DNA of 64,000 bases from Erythrobacter litoralis HTCC2594 (GTDB lineage: Bacteria > Pseudomonadota > Alphaproteobacteria > Sphingomonadales > Sphingomonadaceae), in NCBI RefSeq assembly GCF_000013005.1, contig NC_007722.1, positions 1,369,501-1,433,500 on the forward strand, given 5' to 3'. Positions 8,296-17,122 of the stretch are shown in pieces. The number at the start of each line of letters is the position of its first letter. Positions within the stretch are counted from its first letter, which is position 1. Under the pieces are notes generated by a model. The model ran no database searches and was not told where the DNA came from. It saw only the letters and a program-made list of their open reading frames with translations. The translations under genes were made by a program, and so were the position numbers.

Positions 8296-10307
8296 TCCGC
8301 CGCCTCCGCGAGTTCATCGCCATGCAGCAGCTCGGCCGAGCATTGCTGCATCACCGCGCTGGCGCGGGCGATGGGGTTGGTGAGGTAGAAATCCTTGATC
8401 GGATAGGCTTCGATAACGCCTTCGGCCTTGGCCTTGCTGTCCGCCTTGGGCAGCTTGCCGAGATCGGCGAGACCTTCTTCACCCAAGGCCGGTACTTCGG
8501 CGATCATGGCGCTCTGCAACTGGTCGAAGCTGTCAAAGCCGACCTCAACGCCAATCGCATCGGCCAGCGCGCGCAGGATGGTCCAGTCTTCGCGGGCATC
8601 GCCCGGCGCGAAGACGGCTTTCTCGGCATATTGGACGCGGCCTTCGGTATTGACGTAGGTGCCGTCTTTCTCGGCATAGCTCGCCGCGGGCAGGATGATA
8701 TCCGCCGCATGCGCGCCCTTGTCGCCGTGGTGGCCGATATAGACCTTGAGGCTGTCGGCGAACGGTTCGAAATCCATCTCGTCCGCGCCTAGCGCCAGCA
8801 GAACCTTGGGCGCGGCCTTGGCGATGTCCTTCACCCCGCCCTTCTGCGCATAGCCGAGCATCAGCCCGCCCATGCGCGCGGCGGAGAAGTGCAGCACGTT
8901 GAAGCCGTTCCAGCCGTCCTTGATGCAGCCGAGCGTATCGGCGGCGGCAAGACCTGCGCCAAGAGCGCCCTTGGCCAAGGCTGCGCCGCCCATGATGATG
9001 GCGGAACGCTCAGCGCCCTTGAAGTTATCGACCAGATCGCTCGGCAGGTCCGACAGCACCGCGAGGTCACTTCCGAGGAACGTCGCTGGGAAAGTGGTCT
9101 CCCACTCCGGCCCGATCACGAACACCTTGGCGCCGCGCTTCACCGCCTTGCGCAAACGCACGTTTACCAGCGGCGCTTCCCAGCGGATGTGGCTGCCGAC
9201 GATCAGGATCGCATCGGCGGTCTCGATACCGGCCAGCGTCGAATTGAAATTGACCGCCGCGAGGTTCGACACGTCATAGTCCATGCCGGTCTGGCGGCCT
9301 TCGAGCAGGTCCGACCCGCACGCCTTGAGCAGCGCCTTGGCCGCAAACATCGTCTCGCAATCGACCAGATCGCCTGCGACGGCGGCGATGCTCGAGGTGT
9401 TGCCCTTGAGCTGTTTCGCAATCGCCTTGAAGGCCTCGTCCCATCCCGCAGGCTGCAACTTGCCGCGCTTGCGCATGAAGACCTTGTCGAGCCGCCGTTT
9501 GATGAGGCCATCAACCTGGTAGCGGCCCTTGTCGCTGACCCATTCTTCATTGACGTCGTCATTGATGCGCGGGAGCGCGCGCATGACTTCGCGGCCTTTG
9601 GAATGGAGCGTGATATTGGCGCCGACAGCGTCCGACACATCGATGCTGAGCGTGCGTTTCAATTCCCACGGACGCGCTTCGAAAGCATAGGGCCGGCTGG
9701 TCAGCGCGCCGACCGGGCATAGGTCGATCACATTGGCCGACAGCTCATGCTCGGCGGCCTGCTCCAGATAAGTGGTGATCTGCATGTCCTCGCCGCGATA
9801 GAGCGCGCCGATTTCGTCCACGCCGGCGATTTCTTCGGAAAAGCGCACGCAGCGGGTGCAGTGGATGCAGCGGGTCATGATCGTTTTGATCAGTGGGCCC
9901 ATGTATTTCTCGGTCACCGCCCGCTTGTTCATATCGTAGCGCGAACCGCCACGACCGTAGGCAACGGCCTGGTCCTGAAGGTCGCATTCGCCGCCCTGGT
10001 CGCAGATCGGGCAGTCGAGCGGGTGGTTGATGAGCAGGAATTCCATCACGCCTTCGCGCGCGGTCTTGACCATCTCGCTGTCGGTGCGGATTTCCTGCCC
10101 GTCGGCCGCGGGCAGCGCGCAGCTCGCCTGCGGCTTGGGTGGACCCGGCTTCACCTCGACCAGACACATGCGGCAATTGCCGGCGATGCTCAGCCGTTCG
10201 TGATAGCAGAAGCGCGGAATTTCCTTCCCCGCCATCTCGCAGGCCTGGAGGACGGTTGCGCCGTCCGGAACCTCGAGTTCCTGTCCGTCTACGGTGACTT
10301 TAGGCAT
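8292..10307 (-). CDS. nuoG: NADH-quinone oxidoreductase subunit G
   Basis: Iron-sulfur subunit of the complex I peripheral arm. The N-terminal [2Fe-2S] ligands are Cys34, Cys45, Cys48 and Cys63. These are followed by the His/Cys cluster in NHPLDCPICDQGGECDLQDQ, then CIHCTRC and a distal Cys in DLCPVGAL for the [4Fe-4S] clusters. The remaining two thirds is the molybdopterin-oxidoreductase-like domain, which binds no cofactor in this family. At 671 residues it has the compact mitochondrial-like (75-kDa subunit) form. The ATG at 10307 (MPKVTVDGQ) was preferred to one eight codons upstream because it matches homologues. Confidence 0.97.
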   Translation of the reverse strand: MPKVTVDGQELEVPDGATVLQACEMAGKEIPRFCYHERLSIAGNCRMCLVEVKPGPPKPQASCALPAADGQEIRTDSEMVKTAREGVMEFLLINHPLDCPICDQGGECDLQDQAVAYGRGGSRYDMNKRAVTEKYMGPLIKTIMTRCIHCTRCVRFSEEIAGVDEIGALYRGEDMQITTYLEQAAEHELSANVIDLCPVGALTSRPYAFEARPWELKRTLSIDVSDAVGANITLHSKGREVMRALPRINDDVNEEWVSDKGRYQVDGLIKRRLDKVFMRKRGKLQPAGWDEAFKAIAKQLKGNTSSIAAVAGDLVDCETMFAAKALLKACGSDLLEGRQTGMDYDVSNLAAVNFNSTLAGIETADAILIVGSHIRWEAPLVNVRLRKAVKRGAKVFVIGPEWETTFPATFLGSDLAVLSDLPSDLVDNFKGAERSAIIMGGAALAKGALGAGLAAADTLGCIKDGWNGFNVLHFSAARMGGLMLGYAQKGGVKDIAKAAPKVLLALGADEMDFEPFADSLKVYIGHHGDKGAHAADIILPAASYAEKDGTYVNTEGRVQYAEKAVFAPGDAREDWTILRALADAIGVEVGFDSFDQLQSAMIAEVPALGEEGLADLGKLPKADSKAKAEGVIEAYPIKDFYLTNPIARASAVMQQCSAELLHGDELAEAAE

Positions 10308-10932
10308 CGGTTTGGGCCTTCTGGGCTGCAAGCAGGCGGAAAGAAGCGGTGGCGAGCATGGCGCGCATCGCGAGCGGGGAGGCTTCGACCGGCGCGCCGC
10401 GCGAGGTGCAGACGTCCTTGACTGCGGCCAGTTCTTTCAGCGAAGCCAGTTCCGCTTCTGAATTGATCTCGGTGCCGAACAGCCGGGCCACGAGATGGGG
10501 TGCACCGCGCGTCATGCAGGATGCAACCTGGTCGGTATAGGAATAGGTCGGCGCTTCGGGGCCGATGGCCGCCATCGAAAGGCGCGTGATCAACGGTGCT
10601 TCGTCGCGTTCGATCATGCGTTCGGCGAGACCGCCGGCGAAGGGCAGCCCGGTAAGGCGGATTTGACGATAGGCGCGCGGCATGGCCTCGAAACATTCCG
10701 AACTGACGCGCTTTTGCGCCAGTTGCTGGATCGCGGACTTGTAACCGTCTTCGCGATAGTCCTGCATCAGGGTCGCAGCGACTTCCTGCGCATTCTCATC
10801 GGCGATGCAGGCGGTCCACGCCTCAACCGCTTCACGCTGCTTTTCGACGCTGCGTTCCATCTTCTTGGGCTGCGCATGGGCTGCTCCAGCCAAAAGGCTC
10901 GCTGCGACGGCAAGGGCGACGACCCACTTCAT
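10300..10932 (-). CDS. Exported hypothetical protein between nuoF and nuoG
   Basis: Not recognised. The 210-residue product has a clear signal peptide ([20 protein letters not shown], likely cut after residue 20), so it should act in the periplasm. The mature part is mostly helical and polar, with four Cys ([32 protein letters not shown]) that could form two disulfides. It is coupled to nuoF by an ATGA overlap and overlaps the nuoG start by eight bases. A periplasmic protein embedded between genes for cytoplasmic-arm subunits is unexpected. It might contact the periplasmic face of the membrane arm or only share expression. Confidence 0.8.
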   Translation of the reverse strand: MKWVVALAVAASLLAGAAHAQPKKMERSVEKQREAVEAWTACIADENAQEVAATLMQDYREDGYKSAIQQLAQKRVSSECFEAMPRAYRQIRLTGLPFAGGLAERMIERDEAPLITRLSMAAIGPEAPTYSYTDQVASCMTRGAPHLVARLFGTEINSEAELASLKELAAVKDVCTSRGAPVEASPLAMRAMLATASFRLLAAQKAQTDA

Positions 10933-12221
10933 TCCGCAGCCTCCGCGAATTTGGTGTTATGCTCTTCGATCCGGCGCTCCAGTTCCGGGCGGAAGTGGCG
11001 GATAAGGCCCTGGATCGGCCACGCCGCGGCATCGCCGAGCGCGCAGATGGTGTGGCCTTCGACCTGCTTGGTCACTTGCTGCAGCATGTCGATTTCCTCG
11101 ATCGCCGCATCGCCGGTGCGCAGGCGCTCCATCATGCGCCACATCCAGCCGGTGCCTTCGCGGCAGGGCGTGCATTGGCCGCAAGATTCATGTTTGTAGA
11201 AATAGCTGATGCGGCTGATCGCGCGGACGATATCGGTCGACTTGTCCATCACGATCACCGCCGCCGTGCCGAGGCCGGAGCCGACGTCTTTCAGCCCGTC
11301 GAAATCCATCGGCGCTTGGCGGATCTGCTCGGCGGGGACGAGCGGCACCGAGCTGCCGCCAGGGATCACCGCCAGCAGATTGTCCCACCCGCCGGTAATG
11401 CCGCCGCAATGCTTTTCGATCAGCTCCTCGAAGGGAATGCTCATCGCTTCTTCGACGACGCAGGGCTTTTCGACATGACCGCTGATCTGGAAGAGCTTGG
11501 TGCCGTGATTGTTTTCGCGCCCGAAGCTCGCGAACCAGTTGCCGCCGCGCCGCAGGATCGTCGGCACGACCGCGATGCTCTCGACATTGTTGACAGTGGT
11601 CGGGCAGCCATAGAGGCCCGCGCCGGCCGGGAATGGCGGCTTCAGGCGGGGCTGGCCCTTTTTGCCTTCCAGGCTCTCGATCATCGCGGTTTCTTCGCCG
11701 CAGATATAGGCGCCCGCGCCGCGGTGCAGGAAGACATCGTAATCGAAACCCGAGCCGCTGGCATTCTTGCCGATCAGGCCCGCGTCATAAGCCTCGTCGA
11801 TGGCCGCCTGCAGCGTCTCGGCCTCGCGGATATACTCGCCGCGGATGTAGATATAGGCGGCGCGCGCGCGCATCGCGAAACCGGCGACGAGTGCGCCTTC
11901 GATCAGCTTGTGCGGATCGTGGCGGATGATCTCGCGGTCCTTGCACGAACCGGGTTCGGATTCGTCGGCATTGATCACGAGGAAGCTCGGGCGACCGTCT
12001 TTCGATTCTTTCGGCATAAACGACCATTTGAGGCCGGTCGGGAAGCCCGCCCCGCCCCGCCCGCGCAGGCCGGAGGTCTTGATCTCTTCGATGATATTCT
12101 CTTCGCCGCGCGCGATCAGGGCCTTGGTATCGTCCCAGTCCCCGCGCGCCTGCGCAGCCTTCAGCCCCCAGTCCTGGAAACCGTAGACGTTGGTGAAGAT
12201 GCGGTCCTTGTCAGCCAGCAT
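10929..12221 (-). CDS. nuoF: NADH-quinone oxidoreductase subunit F (NADH/FMN)
   Basis: Catalytic subunit that oxidises NADH through FMN. Visible are the NADH-binding loop [13 protein letters not shown], the FMN-site sequence [20 protein letters not shown], and the cluster N3 ligands in [15 protein letters not shown] with the distal Cys in [13 protein letters not shown]. The length of 430 residues is standard. It starts with ATG at 12221, 11 bases inside the preceding small gene, and its stop overlaps the next gene as ATGA. Confidence 0.97.
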   Translation of the reverse strand: MLADKDRIFTNVYGFQDWGLKAAQARGDWDDTKALIARGEENIIEEIKTSGLRGRGGAGFPTGLKWSFMPKESKDGRPSFLVINADESEPGSCKDREIIRHDPHKLIEGALVAGFAMRARAAYIYIRGEYIREAETLQAAIDEAYDAGLIGKNASGSGFDYDVFLHRGAGAYICGEETAMIESLEGKKGQPRLKPPFPAGAGLYGCPTTVNNVESIAVVPTILRRGGNWFASFGRENNHGTKLFQISGHVEKPCVVEEAMSIPFEELIEKHCGGITGGWDNLLAVIPGGSSVPLVPAEQIRQAPMDFDGLKDVGSGLGTAAVIVMDKSTDIVRAISRISYFYKHESCGQCTPCREGTGWMWRMMERLRTGDAAIEEIDMLQQVTKQVEGHTICALGDAAAWPIQGLIRHFRPELERRIEEHNTKFAEAAE

Positions 12222-12396
12222 CGTCGATATCCTTCCTGTTTCCCGCCCTCAGCTGCCGCAGGCACAGCACCTGAAAGATCAGGCCCATTGCCAGCATGGC
12301 GATACCGGCGGTGCGATTGCCGTCGACCGTGAGGAACACCCCGCCGAACACGCCGACGAGACCTGCAATGGCGAGCGCGATCGTGCTGCCGCTCAT
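12211..12396 (-). CDS. Small membrane protein between nuoE and nuoF (61 aa)
   Basis: Not recognised. The 61-residue product has two hydrophobic segments (about residues 5-23 and 30-45) joined by a short polar turn (TVDGNRTAG) and a basic tail ([10 protein letters not shown]), which suggests a helical hairpin with the tail in the cytoplasm. It is coupled to the 46-residue gene upstream by an ATGA overlap and overlaps nuoF by 11 bases. Together with that neighbour it forms a pair of tiny membrane genes inserted between nuoE and nuoF. Confidence 0.65.
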   Translation of the reverse strand: MSGSTIALAIAGLVGVFGGVFLTVDGNRTAGIAMLAMGLIFQVLCLRQLRAGNRKDIDDAG

Positions 12397-12533
12397 CCGA
12401 TCGCTCCCTGCTGCCACAGCGCTGCCAACACGGCGAAAATGACGATGATCACGCCCACGCGCGCCAGCCCCATCAGCACCTTGTAGGCGATGAAGGCCAG
12501 CCCGAGCGCGACTATGATCGAGACGAATTCCAT
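12393..12533 (-). CDS. Very small membrane protein between nuoE and nuoF (46 aa)
   Basis: Not recognised. The frame runs from ATG at 12533 to TGA at 12393 and gives 46 residues, nearly all hydrophobic (begins MEFVSIIVALGLAFIAYKVL, then a second segment VGVIIVIFAVLAALW). Two short membrane helices are likely. It begins three bases after the nuoE stop and ends in an ATGA overlap with the 61-residue gene, which is strong context for a small frame. Confidence 0.6.
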   Translation of the reverse strand: MEFVSIIVALGLAFIAYKVLMGLARVGVIIVIFAVLAALWQQGAIG

Positions 12534-12536
12534 CGC

Positions 12537-13205
12537 TCACCACTCGCTCCGGTAATCGTGATTGGCGTCGACCATTTCCTTGAGCGTCGTCGGCCCGCCC
12601 AGGGGCTCCGACGTGTGCCGCCCCGGCTCCTGCGTGCCGGTCTTCGGCTGCTCGCCCGCCGCGAGCGCGTCGAGCACGGCATCGAGGCGTTCGGGCGTCA
12701 GGTCTTCGTAATTGTCGTCGTTGATCTGGACCATCGGCGCGGTGGCGCAATTGCCCATGCATTCGACTTCGGTGAGGGTCCAGAGGCCATCTGCCGAGAC
12801 CCTGCCCTTCTCCATCCCGCGCTTCTTGCAGGCGGCAATGATCTCGTCGCTGCCGCGCAGCATGCAGGGCGTCGTGCCGCATACCTGCACGTGGTATTTC
12901 CCGACCGGCTGGAGGTTGTACATGAAATAGAAGGTCGCGACCTCGACCACGCGGATCACCGGCATGTCGAGATAGTCGGCGACATATTCCATCACCGGCA
13001 GCGGCAGCCACCCCTGCGTGTTGGTCTCTTCGCCGACCTGGGCCTGGGCGAGAAACAGCAGCGGCATCACCGCGCTGCGCTGGCGCCCTTCAGGGTATTT
13101 GGCGATATGCTTGTCCGCTTCGGCCTTGTTCGCGGCCGTGAAGACGAAGTTGCCCCAGCGCTCGCGCAGTTCGGGCGTATCGGCGGCGAGAGAACGATCA
13201 GCCAT
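12537..13205 (-). CDS. nuoE: NADH-quinone oxidoreductase subunit E ([2Fe-2S])
   Basis: Thioredoxin-fold subunit that carries cluster N1a next to NuoF. The four ligands lie in VQVCGTTPCMLRG and VECMGNCATAPM, the usual pairs. At 222 residues it has a C-terminal extension of about 50 residues after the core (TGTQEPGRHTSEPLGGPTTL and onward), as in other alphaproteobacterial NuoE. The ATG at 13205 lies eight bases inside the upstream 60-residue gene. Confidence 0.96.
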   Translation of the reverse strand: MADRSLAADTPELRERWGNFVFTAANKAEADKHIAKYPEGRQRSAVMPLLFLAQAQVGEETNTQGWLPLPVMEYVADYLDMPVIRVVEVATFYFMYNLQPVGKYHVQVCGTTPCMLRGSDEIIAACKKRGMEKGRVSADGLWTLTEVECMGNCATAPMVQINDDNYEDLTPERLDAVLDALAAGEQPKTGTQEPGRHTSEPLGGPTTLKEMVDANHDYRSEW

Positions 13206-13380
13206 GGTTCAACCTGTGTTGCAGATAGCGGCCGACATAGAGGCCGATGACAGCGGCACCCGCCGTCGACGTGATTTCCTTGAAGCTCGGCGCCCCGTGA
13301 AACACGGCAAGATAAGCCGCAATCGCCGAAGCGAACGCCGCAAACGCCGCGATGAAGATGAACAGTTCGCGGAGGATCAC
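13198..13380 (-). CDS. Small membrane protein between nuoD and nuoE
   Basis: Not recognised. This 60-residue product has an N-terminal hydrophobic segment (about residues 5-26, [20 protein letters not shown]) and a second, weaker one ([12 protein letters not shown]) before a basic end (QHRLNHG). The start is GTG at 13380 and overlaps the nuoD stop as GTGA; the stop lies within the start of nuoE. The overlap pattern argues for real, coupled translation. Confidence 0.65.
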   Translation of the reverse strand: MILRELFIFIAAFAAFASAIAAYLAVFHGAPSFKEITSTAGAAVIGLYVGRYLQHRLNHG

Positions 13381-14588
13381 CGGTCACACTCCCCGAACAC
13401 CACGTCGATTGCGCCGAGGATGGCGGTCGCGTCGGGCAGCATGTGGCCCTTGGACATGAAGTCCATCGCTTGCAGGTGCGAAAACGCGGTCGGGCGGATC
13501 TTGCAGCGATATGGCTTGTTGGTGCCGTCGGCGACCAGATAGACGCCGAATTCGCCCTTGGGGCTTTCCGTCGCCACGTAGACTTCGCCCGCCGGAACGT
13601 GGAAGCCCTCGGTGTAGAGCTTGAAGTGATGGATCAGCGCTTCCATCGACTGTTTCATCCTGCCGCGCGACGGGGGCGAGACTTTACCGTCGGTGCTGGC
13701 AATCGGGCCCTGCGGCATTTGCGCAAGGCACTGCTTGATGATCTTTGCGCTCTCGTAAACTTCCTTCACGCGCACGGAGAAGCGGTCGTAGCAATCCGAA
13801 TTGGTGCCGACGGGGATGTCGAATTCCATCCGGTCATAGACGTCGTAAGGCTGCGACTTGCGCAGGTCCCACGGGATGCCCGCCGCACGGATCATCGGGC
13901 CGGAGAAGCCCCATTTAACCGCATCGTCCTTGCTGACGACGGCGATATCGACGTTGCGCTGCTTGAAGATGCGGTTGTCGAGCACGAGGCTCATCGCGTC
14001 GCCGAACAGTTCGGGCAGGCGCGTATCGAGCCACTCGCCGATATCGACCAGCAGCTTTTCCGGCACGTCCTGGTGGACGCCGCCGGGGCGGAACCACGCC
14101 ATATGCATACGCGCGCCCGAAGCCCGCTCGAAGAAATTCATGCAGTCTTCGCGCAATTCGAACATCCACAGGTTCGGCGTAAAGGCGCCGACATCGAGGA
14201 CATGCGCGCCGAGGTTGAGCATGTGGTTGGAAATGCGGGTCAATTCGGCGAACAGCACGCGAAGGTACTGCGCCCGCTCGGGCACTTCGATGTTGAGCAG
14301 CTTCTCGATCGCGAGCACGTAGCTGTGCTCCATGCAAAGAGGCGAACAATAGTCGAGCCGGTCGAAATAGGGCAGCGCCTGCAGATAGGTCTTGTGCTCG
14401 ATCAGCTTCTCGGTGCCGCGGTGGAGCAGGCCGACATGCGGGTCGACGCGTTCGATGATTTCGCCGTCCAGCTCCATGATCATGCGCAGCACGCCGTGGG
14501 CCGCCGGGTGCTGGGGCCCGAAATTGATCGTGTAGTTGGTGATCACGTCCCCGTCGGTGGTGGGGCTTTCTTCGATGTGAACGCTCAT
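13377..14588 (-). CDS. nuoD: NADH-quinone oxidoreductase subunit D
   Basis: The 49-kDa-type subunit that forms the quinone-binding pocket with NuoB. The N-terminal loop [15 protein letters not shown] contains the His that contacts the quinone head group, and the C-terminal Arg is present in the usual FGECDR end. The 403-residue length fits a free-standing NuoD (not fused to NuoC). The ATG at 14588 overlaps the preceding lipoprotein gene as ATGA and gives the expected N-terminus [14 protein letters not shown]. Confidence 0.97.
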   Translation of the reverse strand: MSVHIEESPTTDGDVITNYTINFGPQHPAAHGVLRMIMELDGEIIERVDPHVGLLHRGTEKLIEHKTYLQALPYFDRLDYCSPLCMEHSYVLAIEKLLNIEVPERAQYLRVLFAELTRISNHMLNLGAHVLDVGAFTPNLWMFELREDCMNFFERASGARMHMAWFRPGGVHQDVPEKLLVDIGEWLDTRLPELFGDAMSLVLDNRIFKQRNVDIAVVSKDDAVKWGFSGPMIRAAGIPWDLRKSQPYDVYDRMEFDIPVGTNSDCYDRFSVRVKEVYESAKIIKQCLAQMPQGPIASTDGKVSPPSRGRMKQSMEALIHHFKLYTEGFHVPAGEVYVATESPKGEFGVYLVADGTNKPYRCKIRPTAFSHLQAMDFMSKGHMLPDATAILGAIDVVFGECDR

Positions 14589-15127
14589 CCGCAGATCCAA
14601 TCGCCGCTATAGCTCTGTGTCGTGCCCGCGCTGTCGGTGACGACCATGTTGGCGGCGCGGCGCGCTTCGTTGCCGGCGGTCGGGGCCACGCTGATGCTGA
14701 CACCCTGCGTCGAGAAAGTCGTGCCGGCCCTGATTGCCGACAGGCCGCCCGACGCATCGACGGTTATCAGTTCCCCGCCGATCCGTACGACACCCTTGCC
14801 GCTCTGATCGTTGCCCGACGTGTAGAGGATTTCCCGGCCCAGTTCCTGGAAGGTGCAGCCGCCCTGGCGCGTGCCGAGATCGACCATCCCGATATCGCCG
14901 AGCCGCTCGAGCTGTTTGGGATCCGCGCCGGACGGGATCTGCGCGGCCGGAGCATTGGGCTGTGCCGCCTGCGCCTCCACCTCGGCTTGCGAAGGACCGG
15001 TCGCCTGGCCATTCGCGCCAACGCGATTGGCGAAATCGTCCGCGCTCTGCTCTTCGCCGGCTTGCGAGCAGGCCGCAAGCGCCAGCGAGACGGTCGCCGC
15101 AAAAGTGGACGCGCGCACCGGCATCAT
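14585..15127 (-). CDS. Predicted lipoprotein between nuoC and nuoD
   Basis: Not recognised. The 180-residue product starts with a signal peptide ending in a lipobox (SLALAAC, lipidated Cys20). A low-complexity linker rich in Ala, Gln and Pro follows, then a compact beta-rich domain (about residues 75-180). It has two further Cys (GGCTFQEL and the terminal DWICG) that could pair. It is coupled on both sides by ATGA overlaps with nuoC and nuoD. Having a cell-envelope lipoprotein between two hydrophilic complex I subunits is unusual. Confidence 0.8.
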   Translation of the reverse strand: MMPVRASTFAATVSLALAACSQAGEEQSADDFANRVGANGQATGPSQAEVEAQAAQPNAPAAQIPSGADPKQLERLGDIGMVDLGTRQGGCTFQELGREILYTSGNDQSGKGVVRIGGELITVDASGGLSAIRAGTTFSTQGVSISVAPTAGNEARRAANMVVTDSAGTTQSYSGDWICG

Positions 15128-15876
15128 GCGTCGTCCTCCTCTTCGTCATCCATGGCAGGCGGATCGGCAGGCGTGCCCTCGGCGGCCTTGGCGTTCGCCC
15201 TGGCACCCGCACCGGTGTCTTCCGGTCCTTCGGTCACCATCGGATCGTCGATCGGAGGCATGTCGGCCTTCTCGTCGCCCGGCAGCGGCGGGGTCATGCC
15301 TTCCCATGGGCTGAGAAAATCGAACGTGCGCAGGTCCTGCGCCAGCTCGACCGGTTCGTACACGACGCGCTGCTCCTCTTCGGAATAGCGCAGCTCGGTA
15401 TAGCCAGTCAGCGGGAAGTCCTTGCGGAAGGGGTGCCCTTCGAAGCCGTAATCGGTAAGGATGCGGCGAAGATCGGTATTGCCGTCGAACAATACGCCGT
15501 AGAGGTCGAACACTTCACGCTCGAGCCAGCCGGCATTGGGCCACAGCGTCGTGACGGTCGGAACAGGCGTTTTCTCGTCCGTGCTTACCTTGACCATCAC
15601 GCGGTGGTTCTTCGTCAGACTGAGCAGCATGTAGACGACTTCGAACCGCTCGGGCCGCTCGGGATAGTCGACCCCCGCGATTTCCATCAGTTGCTGGTAA
15701 TCGTGATCGTCGCGCAGGGTGCGCAGCACGTCTTCGATAGCATCGCGCTCGACGGTGATGATGATCTCGCCATACTTCTCGTGCGAAGCGGCGACATAAT
15801 CGCCCAGCGCCTTCACCAGCGTGCCGCGCACGCCGTCGTTGGAGGCATATTTGGGGGCGGAGTGAACGACAGCCAT
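15124..15876 (-). CDS. nuoC: NADH-quinone oxidoreductase subunit C
   Basis: The 30-kDa-type hydrophilic subunit of the peripheral arm. The signature is visible in WLEREVFDLYGVLFDGNTDL and RRILTDYGFEGHPFRKDFPL. The 250-residue protein ends with an acidic, Pro/Ala-rich tail of about 60 residues (ending DDEEEDDA), longer than the core family. It is separate from nuoD, with a lipoprotein gene in between. The start lies 15 bases after the nuoB stop. Confidence 0.96.
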   Translation of the reverse strand: MAVVHSAPKYASNDGVRGTLVKALGDYVAASHEKYGEIIITVERDAIEDVLRTLRDDHDYQQLMEIAGVDYPERPERFEVVYMLLSLTKNHRVMVKVSTDEKTPVPTVTTLWPNAGWLEREVFDLYGVLFDGNTDLRRILTDYGFEGHPFRKDFPLTGYTELRYSEEEQRVVYEPVELAQDLRTFDFLSPWEGMTPPLPGDEKADMPPIDDPMVTEGPEDTGAGARANAKAAEGTPADPPAMDDEEEDDA

Positions 15877-15891
15877 CTTAGCGCGAGCCTC

Positions 15892-16545
15892 TCATCGCTC
15901 GATCGTCCCGGAGCGGCGGATCTTCCGCTGCAACTGCATCACGCCGTAGAGCAGCGCTTCCGCGGTCGGCGGGCAGCCTGGCACATAGATATCGACCGGC
16001 ACGATGCGGTCGCAGCCGCGCACGACCGAATAGCTGTAGTGGTAATACCCACCGCCATTAGCGCAGCTACCCATGCTGATCACGTATTTCGGGTCCGACA
16101 TCTGGTCGTAGACCTTGCGCAGCGCGGGGGCCATCTTGTTGCAGAGCGTGCCCGCGACGATCATCACGTCGCTCTGGCGAGGGGATGCGCGTGGTGCAGC
16201 GCCGAAACGCTCCATGTCGTAGCGCGGCATGTTGACGTGGATCATCTCGACCGCGCAGCAGGCCAGGCCGAAGGTCATCCACCACAGCGAACCGGTGCGC
16301 GCCCACTGGAACAGGTCCTCGGTGCTTGTGACGAGGAAGCCCTTGTCGTTGACCTCGGTCTGCAGCGCGTTGAAATAATCGCCATCGGGCTGACGCACTT
16401 CGCCGCCCCTGGCGGTCGGTGCATCGTGGAGGGCTCGATTGTGATCGGCAGTCATCGTGCCGTAATTATCGACCCGCGACTGACCGCCGGTCACATCGGA
16501 AGGCGTGAGGCCTGCGAGGCGCGTGTTGTTATTCTGCGTGCTCAT
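15892..16545 (-). CDS. nuoB: NADH-quinone oxidoreductase subunit B (cluster N2)
   Basis: Subunit that carries cluster N2, the electron donor to quinone. The ligands are in GLACCAVEM (tandem Cys), MGSCANGGG and VPGCPPTAE, all intact. The 217-residue product has an N-terminal polar extension of about 55 residues before the core at [17 protein letters not shown] chose the ATG at 16545 ([12 protein letters not shown]) just after the nuoA stop; a frame extension further upstream would run into nuoA. Confidence 0.96.
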   Translation of the reverse strand: MSTQNNNTRLAGLTPSDVTGGQSRVDNYGTMTADHNRALHDAPTARGGEVRQPDGDYFNALQTEVNDKGFLVTSTEDLFQWARTGSLWWMTFGLACCAVEMIHVNMPRYDMERFGAAPRASPRQSDVMIVAGTLCNKMAPALRKVYDQMSDPKYVISMGSCANGGGYYHYSYSVVRGCDRIVPVDIYVPGCPPTAEALLYGVMQLQRKIRRSGTIER

Positions 16546-16546
16546 G

Positions 16547-16921
16547 TCATTCCCACTCCAGCGCGCCCTTCTTCCACTCGTAGGCAAAACCCACGGTGAG
16601 GATGACGAGGAAGATCATCATGCCGATCCAGCCGATCCATCCGCTGTGATCCAAGCTGACCGCCCACGGAAACAGGAAGGCCACTTCGAGGTCGAAGATG
16701 ATGAACAGGATCGCGACGAGATAGAACCGCACGTCGAAGCGGCTGCGGGCATCCTCGAAGGCGGGGAAGCCGCACTCGTACTCGCTGAGCTTTTCCGCAT
16801 TGGGGTTGTGCGCGCCCGTCAGTCGCGAAACGCCCATCGGCAGAAACACGAACAGGGCCGACAATCCCACTGCGATGAACAGGAAGATCAGGATCGGGAG
16901 ATATTGCGAAAGGTCGACCAA
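16547..16921 (-). CDS. nuoA: NADH-quinone oxidoreductase subunit A
   Basis: First gene of the complex I operon, a 124-residue membrane subunit with three helices. The conserved loop [20 protein letters not shown] and the acidic [11 protein letters not shown] segment are intact. The start codon appears to be TTG at 16921 (MVDLSQYLP): an in-frame stop lies a few codons upstream and no ATG or GTG lies between. This may limit initiation at the head of the operon. The promoter must lie between here and the repeat near 17045, but I could not fix its boxes. Confidence 0.93.
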   Translation of the reverse strand: MVDLSQYLPILIFLFIAVGLSALFVFLPMGVSRLTGAHNPNAEKLSEYECGFPAFEDARSRFDVRFYLVAILFIIFDLEVAFLFPWAVSLDHSGWIGWIGMMIFLVILTVGFAYEWKKGALEWE

Positions 16922-17044
16922 GGTGCTGACTCATCAGGCTGCATTTTCGTTGGGTGCGCCCTAGTCCCCGCACCCATCCGGCGCAAGGGGGCGAAGGGCG
17001 GTATCGCGCCGCAAAACGTGCAAAATGTGCAAGATGGGATGAGC

Positions 17045-17110
17045 TCCAGCGCAGGCTGGGGCCTCCATTAATCTCGTTCTACGCCGGTGAAGTCCCGGCC
17101 TGCGCTGGGA
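17045..17110. repeat. Inverted repeat (REP-like palindromic element)
   Basis: Two perfect 11-base arms, 17046-17056 and 17098-17108 (CCAGCGCAGGC and its reverse complement), flank a 41-base spacer. The arm sequence resembles the dispersed palindromes often seen between sphingomonad genes. It lies just past the stop of the aldehyde dehydrogenase gene and upstream of nuoA, so it may form the 3' hairpin of that transcript. Confidence 0.6.
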
Positions 17111-17122
17111 CGCTCGCTTCGC

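Noticed and set aside
16922..17045. Sigma-70 boxes for the nuo promoter (TTGCAC repeated near 17017-17035 on the minus strand)
   Set aside because: No -10-like sequence lies at the proper distance, so I did not annotate a promoter.
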